Shown here one piece after another: positions 60,425 through 64,000 of a stretch of 64,000 nt of DNA. The notes beneath the pieces were generated by a model. It saw only the letters and a list, made by a program, of their open reading frames with translations, ran no database searches and had not been told where the DNA came from. Source of the DNA: JAZKFT01 sp040386335 (GTDB lineage Bacteria > Bacteroidota > Bacteroidia > Chitinophagales > Chitinophagaceae); assembly GCA_040386335.1 (NCBI GenBank), contig JAZKFT010000022.1, positions 213,080 to 277,079 of the forward strand. Reading direction: 5' to 3'. Made by a program: the position numbers and the translations under genes. Position 1 is the first letter of the stretch, and the number at the start of each line of letters is the position of its first letter.

Positions 60425-61582
60425 TTATCTTCTTTTCTTGGCAACGGGACTCTTCAACCGGTTTTCGCTGGGAAAACTTGCCACACTAACCGAACTGCTC
60501 TGCAATGCAGTCAAAACACATTCGTGTAAAATGATGTAACGATTGGCGCTGAACAACTGCATTTTCATATCAGGTAAACGCAGGTTGTATCCATCCTTAC
60601 TGTCTGCCAGGGCATCAAAACCAGGATTGAGTTTATTAAATTCGGCGATGTCCATGCCCAGGTTTTTGGCCATGATCAGCGAATTGTATTTACCTACGAT
60701 ATTCAGTTCTTTGGTTCCGGCTACTTCCTCTTTAGTAAGATTACCTTGTAATTGGGTAGCAAGGCTCATCCTGTTCGCCTGGATGGTATTCCACTCTTCT
60801 GTAGTAGAAGTAGTTAATCCCCCACCGCCTTCCATAATATAATGGGTGCCAATAAACTTCTTAACATGGTTACGGCTTTCAAGAGGGAGGCTGTATTGCA
60901 ATTCCCAAAAGTTGCGGGTGCCTGTTCTCCTGATAGCACTGAAAACCCGGCCCGGTCCACAATTATAAGCAGCTACTACCAACATCCAGTCACCGAGCTG
61001 GCTGTACAACTCTTTCATGTATTTAGCTGCTGCATGGGTGCTTTTGTAGTAATTGGTACGCTCATCGCGGTAGCCATTTACTGATAGTCCCATGCGGCGG
61101 CCTGTTTCCGGCATAAACTGCCAGGGACCTACCGCGCCTGCCCAGCTAACAAGGGCTGGCTTCAGATGGCTTTCTATTACCGCCAGATATTTCATCTCTT
61201 TTGGTATGCCATAGCTCATCAATATTCCATCCATCATCCTGAAATAGGGCTGTGCCCAGCTTTTCATGGCTTCCAGTTCTTTGCCCTGGCGTTGAATATA
61301 ATCTTCAACAAAAGGGATGGCCTGGGGATTGAGTTGGGTTACATAAGGTTCTGCGGGGTTAAACTGGTTGTTGTTAAAAAGATTCTTAAACCCGTAATCC
61401 GGGGCTGCTTCAGCTGTGGAATCTTTTTTGGTTGGTTTGGTGTCTGTTTCGCCGCTACGTGCAAAACTGGTTAATGCGATAAAAAAAGCAAATACAAATA
61501 AAACGTGTCCTTTAAATCCAAAAGGCCTTTGCAGCTTGCTTTCCAACGGCCTGGTTACGCTAGTTCTCTTCATCAAGGTCAT
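60425..61582 (-). CDS. Membrane-bound lytic transglycosylase, MltD-like
   Basis: A 385-residue lysozyme-like protein. A hydrophobic export segment (about 25-42, HVLFVFAFFIALTSFA) is followed by an SLT domain with catalytic E137 in LAVIESHLKP, the motif GAVGPWQFMPETGRRMGL and AAYNCGPGRV. A LysM-like region (about 295-350, IMAKNLGMDIAEFNKLNPGFD) could bind peptidoglycan. It cleaves murein glycan strands with anhydro-MurNAc formation. An ATG at 61573 (MKRTSV) is an alternative start. The 218-bp gap to gatA holds no visible gene. Confidence 0.9.
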   Translation of the reverse strand: MTLMKRTSVTRPLESKLQRPFGFKGHVLFVFAFFIALTSFARSGETDTKPTKKDSTAEAAPDYGFKNLFNNNQFNPAEPYVTQLNPQAIPFVEDYIQRQGKELEAMKSWAQPYFRMMDGILMSYGIPKEMKYLAVIESHLKPALVSWAGAVGPWQFMPETGRRMGLSVNGYRDERTNYYKSTHAAAKYMKELYSQLGDWMLVVAAYNCGPGRVFSAIRRTGTRNFWELQYSLPLESRNHVKKFIGTHYIMEGGGGLTTSTTEEWNTIQANRMSLATQLQGNLTKEEVAGTKELNIVGKYNSLIMAKNLGMDIAEFNKLNPGFDALADSKDGYNLRLPDMKMQLFSANRYIILHECVLTALQSSSVSVASFPSENRLKSPVAKKRR

Positions 61583-61800
61583 TGAAAGTAGTTTACAAGA
61601 TTAAAAAAATGGGAATTCCTTCATATTGAACGAAGTCCATGGATCATTAGTGTGACGATAGAAAGATGAGAGTGATTCATCTAATTGAAAGTAGCCAGCA
61701 GAGGGCTTCTCTCTTTTTTCTCAATAAAGCGCGTTTAGTTTTATGCTTTATTCGTTAATTAATTTTTACTGTTTCGCCTGATAAAACCTCGTAAAATCAA

Positions 61801-63264
61801 CTAAATCGTAGTGCTCAGTTTTTCTGAAATTCGGTGCAAAGATACCTCATCGAACTGGTTTGTGAGCACCTGAATACCAAAAGGCATGCCATTAGAGTGT
61901 TTGAACATTGGAAGGGCCATTGCCGGAATGCCGGCAAGATTGGCAAAAACGGTGTAAATATCTGCCAGGTACATGGCAACCGGGTCGGTCATTTTCTCCC
62001 CTAGCGGGAAAGCTGTAGTTGGGGAAACCGGCATTAAAATGGCATCAAAATTGGAAAAAATTGCTGCTGTTTGATCAAAAATCAGCCTTCTTAGCTGTTG
62101 TGCCTTTGTAAAGTAGGCATCGTAATAACCGGCGCTGAGGACGAAAGTCCCCAACATGATTCTTCTTTTTACCTCCTTCCCAAAACCCTGGTTTCGGTTA
62201 GTTTTGTAAAAATCTGTTAACGTAATTTTAACACTTTCTGCCTGGTGACCAAACCGTACACCATCGAACCGGCCCAGGTTACTACTGGCCTCTGCTGTCG
62301 TTAGTACGTAATAAGTCGGAACAATATGATCTAATAAAGAAAAAGGAACAGCCTCAACCGTATGGCCTTCTGAGCGCAGTTTTTCAAACAGCGTTTCTAT
62401 CTTTTCTTTGATTTCGCTATCCAGGCCCGGCAATTCAAGCGTGGGTGCCAGGTATGCAAATTTGTATTTTGTATCAGTATCCAGATCTGTTCCGGTCGTA
62501 TACTGAGTCACCGGTAGCCTGGAGCAAGTGCCATCCATCTCGTCGGGGCCAGCGATGGTTTCCAACACTTTAGCAACATCGGGAACATTGTTTCCAAAAA
62601 TACCTACCTGGTCAAAGGAAGAAGCATAAGCTATCAATCCATACCTGCTGATGCGGCCATAAGTAGGTTTCAGGCCAACGATGCCACAAAAGTCGGCTGG
62701 TTGCCTTACAGACCCACCGGTATCACTGCCCAGGCTTACCATACACATGCCCGCCTGAACCGCAACTGCACTGCCTCCTGACGACCCTCCGGGTACACGT
62801 TGGTTATCCAGTGCATTTAGCACAGGGCCGTAGGCTGAATTCTCATTGGTGCTCCCCATTGCAAACTCATCGCAGTTACACATCCCAACAATAATTGCAC
62901 CGGCGTCCAGCAAGCGCTGAACAGCAGTGGCATTGTAGATGCTTTGGAAATTTTTTAGAATGTTGGACGCTGCAGTAACGGGATGGCCGGTATAACAAAG
63001 CACGTCTTTAATAGCGGTTACTACACCATGTAAGGGCAGTATAGCTTCGCCATTGGAGCGTGTAGCATCCAAAGCAGCGGCCCTTTCCAGGGCTTCTGTT
63101 TCAAAAATGACTGTAAATGCGTTGAGGTATTTTTGCGACCGTATCTGTTCTAAATAATGGCTAACCGCCTGCACGCAGGTAACGGCACCTTCAGCCAGTT
63201 GCTGGTGATAATTACTAATGGAAGTGTAGCCCAACAAATGATGCCCGGTTTCTGGGAAATTCAA
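61801..63264 (-). CDS. gatA: Asp/Glu-tRNA amidotransferase subunit A
   Basis: A 487-residue amidase-signature protein. GatA generates ammonia from glutamine for GatB, which converts Glu-tRNA(Gln) or Asp-tRNA(Asn). The Ser-cisSer-Lys triad is K86 (TAIKDVLC), S161 (PGGSSGGSA) and S185 (SDTGGSVRQPA), with the spacing seen in known GatA. The motif CNCDEFAMGSTNENSAYGP is typical. It is transcribed with tatA, which ends 32 bp upstream of its start. gatB and gatC are not in this window. Confidence 0.95.
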   Translation of the reverse strand: MNFPETGHHLLGYTSISNYHQQLAEGAVTCVQAVSHYLEQIRSQKYLNAFTVIFETEALERAAALDATRSNGEAILPLHGVVTAIKDVLCYTGHPVTAASNILKNFQSIYNATAVQRLLDAGAIIVGMCNCDEFAMGSTNENSAYGPVLNALDNQRVPGGSSGGSAVAVQAGMCMVSLGSDTGGSVRQPADFCGIVGLKPTYGRISRYGLIAYASSFDQVGIFGNNVPDVAKVLETIAGPDEMDGTCSRLPVTQYTTGTDLDTDTKYKFAYLAPTLELPGLDSEIKEKIETLFEKLRSEGHTVEAVPFSLLDHIVPTYYVLTTAEASSNLGRFDGVRFGHQAESVKITLTDFYKTNRNQGFGKEVKRRIMLGTFVLSAGYYDAYFTKAQQLRRLIFDQTAAIFSNFDAILMPVSPTTAFPLGEKMTDPVAMYLADIYTVFANLAGIPAMALPMFKHSNGMPFGIQVLTNQFDEVSLHRISEKLSTTI

Positions 63265-63296
63265 AAATCGTTTAGAATAAGATTAAAAGAGGGAGA

Positions 63297-63521
63297 TTAT
63301 TGAGCAGATGTTTGCTTCGTGTCTTTTTCGTTCATACCATCCTCTATTTCCTTCTTCACATTGTCTTTGGCATCTTTAAATTCTCTCATGCCTTTTCCCA
63401 AACCCCTCATAAACTCAGGTATTTTTCTGCCACCGAACAGGATAAGTACAGCAATAACAATAATTATCCACTCAGTGCCGCCTGGCATGGAAAGAAATAA
63501 TAATGAAGTTAACATGGCCAT
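63297..63521 (-). CDS. tatA: Twin-arginine translocase subunit TatA/E
   Basis: A 74-residue TatA-type protein: short N-terminal part, one membrane helix (EWIIIVIAVLILFGG), the FGGRKIPEFMRGLGKGMREFKDA hinge and amphipathic helix, then a charged tail. It forms the pore of the Tat system, which exports folded proteins. It precedes gatA by 32 bp in the same direction. Start ATG at 63521; a later Met at 63515 is possible. Confidence 0.94.
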   Translation of the reverse strand: MAMLTSLLFLSMPGGTEWIIIVIAVLILFGGRKIPEFMRGLGKGMREFKDAKDNVKKEIEDGMNEKDTKQTSAQ

Positions 63522-63645
63522 CTATTTTAGAAATGAAAAACAAAGTTACGACAGGTTATTGGCAGATAAATTCTATTTACCGATTTATTTTGGTCATTCG
63601 CCGACAGTTCATCCAGCGTAAAACCTCATAAATACAAACCCGGGC

Positions 63646-63675
63646 AAAAAAAATGGAGACTTCGAAAGCCTCCAT
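63646..63675 (-). terminator. Intrinsic terminator of rplS
   Basis: On the minus strand ATGGAGGCTTT and its partner form a stem with a short CGA turn, followed by eight T. It starts about 22 bp after the rplS stop, as expected for the end of that transcript. Confidence 0.8.
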
Positions 63676-63696
63676 AAAAATATATTGTAATTGAAA

Positions 63697-64000
63697 TTAA
63701 CGGCTGATGCGTTTTTCCTGGATCCTGGCACTTTTGCCACTCCTGTCGCGCAGGTAGTACAATTTAGCCCGGCGTACTTTACCTACTTTATGCAGGATGA
63801 TAGATTCGATATTGGGAGAAAAGGCTGGAAAAATTCTCTCAACGCCTACACCATCGCTCATTTTACGAACCGTAAAAGTGGCAGTTTGTCCCTCTCCCTG
63901 GCGCTTGATAACATCACCTTTAAAACCCTGGATACGCTCCTTGGCTCCTTCAATGATTTTATAATTAACGGTGATATTGTCACCGGCTTTAAACTTAGGA
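63697..64000 (-). CDS. rplS: 50S ribosomal protein L19, 5' end outside the window
   Basis: The last about 101 codons of L19, read by eye on the minus strand: GDNITVNYKIIEGAKERIQGFKGDVI, RKMSDGVGVERIFPAFSPNIESI and the C-terminus KVRRAKLYYLRDRSGKSARIQEKRISR. L19 sits at the 30S-50S interface. The start codon lies beyond base 64000. Confidence 0.95.
   Translation of the reverse strand, partial: PKFKAGDNITVNYKIIEGAKERIQGFKGDVIKRQGEGQTATFTVRKMSDGVGVERIFPAFSPNIESIILHKVGKVRRAKLYYLRDRSGKSARIQEKRISR

Noticed and set aside
1..64000. tRNA, rRNA or known riboswitch genes
   Set aside because: I scanned the intergenic regions and saw no cloverleaf with a CCA end, no rRNA signature and no riboswitch core; a dedicated covariance-model search would be needed to exclude small RNAs.

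Overview
The window looks like a Bacteroidota chromosome segment, most likely from the family Chitinophagaceae. The evidence is two SusC/SusD pairs, lipoproteins with Cys followed by Ser, Lys or Thr, almost no Shine-Dalgarno sequences, a LytS/LytTR-type two-component system, and the overall protein flavour. The assignment is inferred from gene content; no 16S rRNA gene or tRNA was seen.

Layout. (1) Bases 1-9600 hold a stress-tolerance and DNA-repair block. A tight minus-strand run reads large catalase katE, SemiSWEET, an SDR dehydrogenase, topoisomerase IB, Ku, LigD; its LigD reading frame breaks at an A10 tract. A plus-strand group follows with an FAD oxidoreductase, a low-affinity iron permease-like protein and a 57-residue lipoprotein. 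(2) Bases 9861-19880 are mixed housekeeping: two beta-propeller-like lipoproteins and an outer-membrane protein, nagA, three unrecognised proteins, ligA, a Crp-like regulator and a YiaA-like membrane protein. (3) Bases 19985-39836 are a LacI-controlled nutrient locus: LacI regulator, SusC, SusD, three large VCBS/ASPIC (CRTAC-type) lipoproteins and a secreted GH65 enzyme. LacI-like 12-bp palindromes lie before susC and before the GH65 gene. (4) A RAYT transposase (39843-40457) is followed by a five-gene operon (40753-47513) that reads as a MoxR-vWA-beta-propeller ternary system, a family proposed from comparative genomics to act in biological conflict. Its vWA/propeller protein ends in a clear ribosomal L7/L12-CTD (ClpS-fold) domain. 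(5) Bases 47726-50785 hold a vanadium-haloperoxidase/PAP2-type lipoprotein, a second LacI regulator and a SixA-like phosphatase. (6) Bases 50915-58009 hold a LytTR regulator and its sensor kinase, divergent from a second SusC/SusD pair. (7) Bases 58092-64000 hold a PH-like membrane protein, an FMN-binding glutamate synthase-like protein, a lytic transglycosylase, gatA, tatA and the 3' end of rplS.

Repeats. Three copies of a 128-138 bp palindromic element with GTCATTGCGAG-like ends lie at 15446, 16403 and 56297; the last sits inside the second susC-susD junction. The RAYT gene carries its own GC-rich palindrome. A 52-bp near-perfect palindrome with a T9 tail precedes nagA. TTCAAG-rich inverted repeats sit at a convergent gene junction.

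The parts most worth a second look are the conflict-type operon with its ClpS/L7-L12-like tail, the split LigD, the candidate LacI operators that tie the GH65 gene to the first SusCD locus, and the dispersed palindromes.
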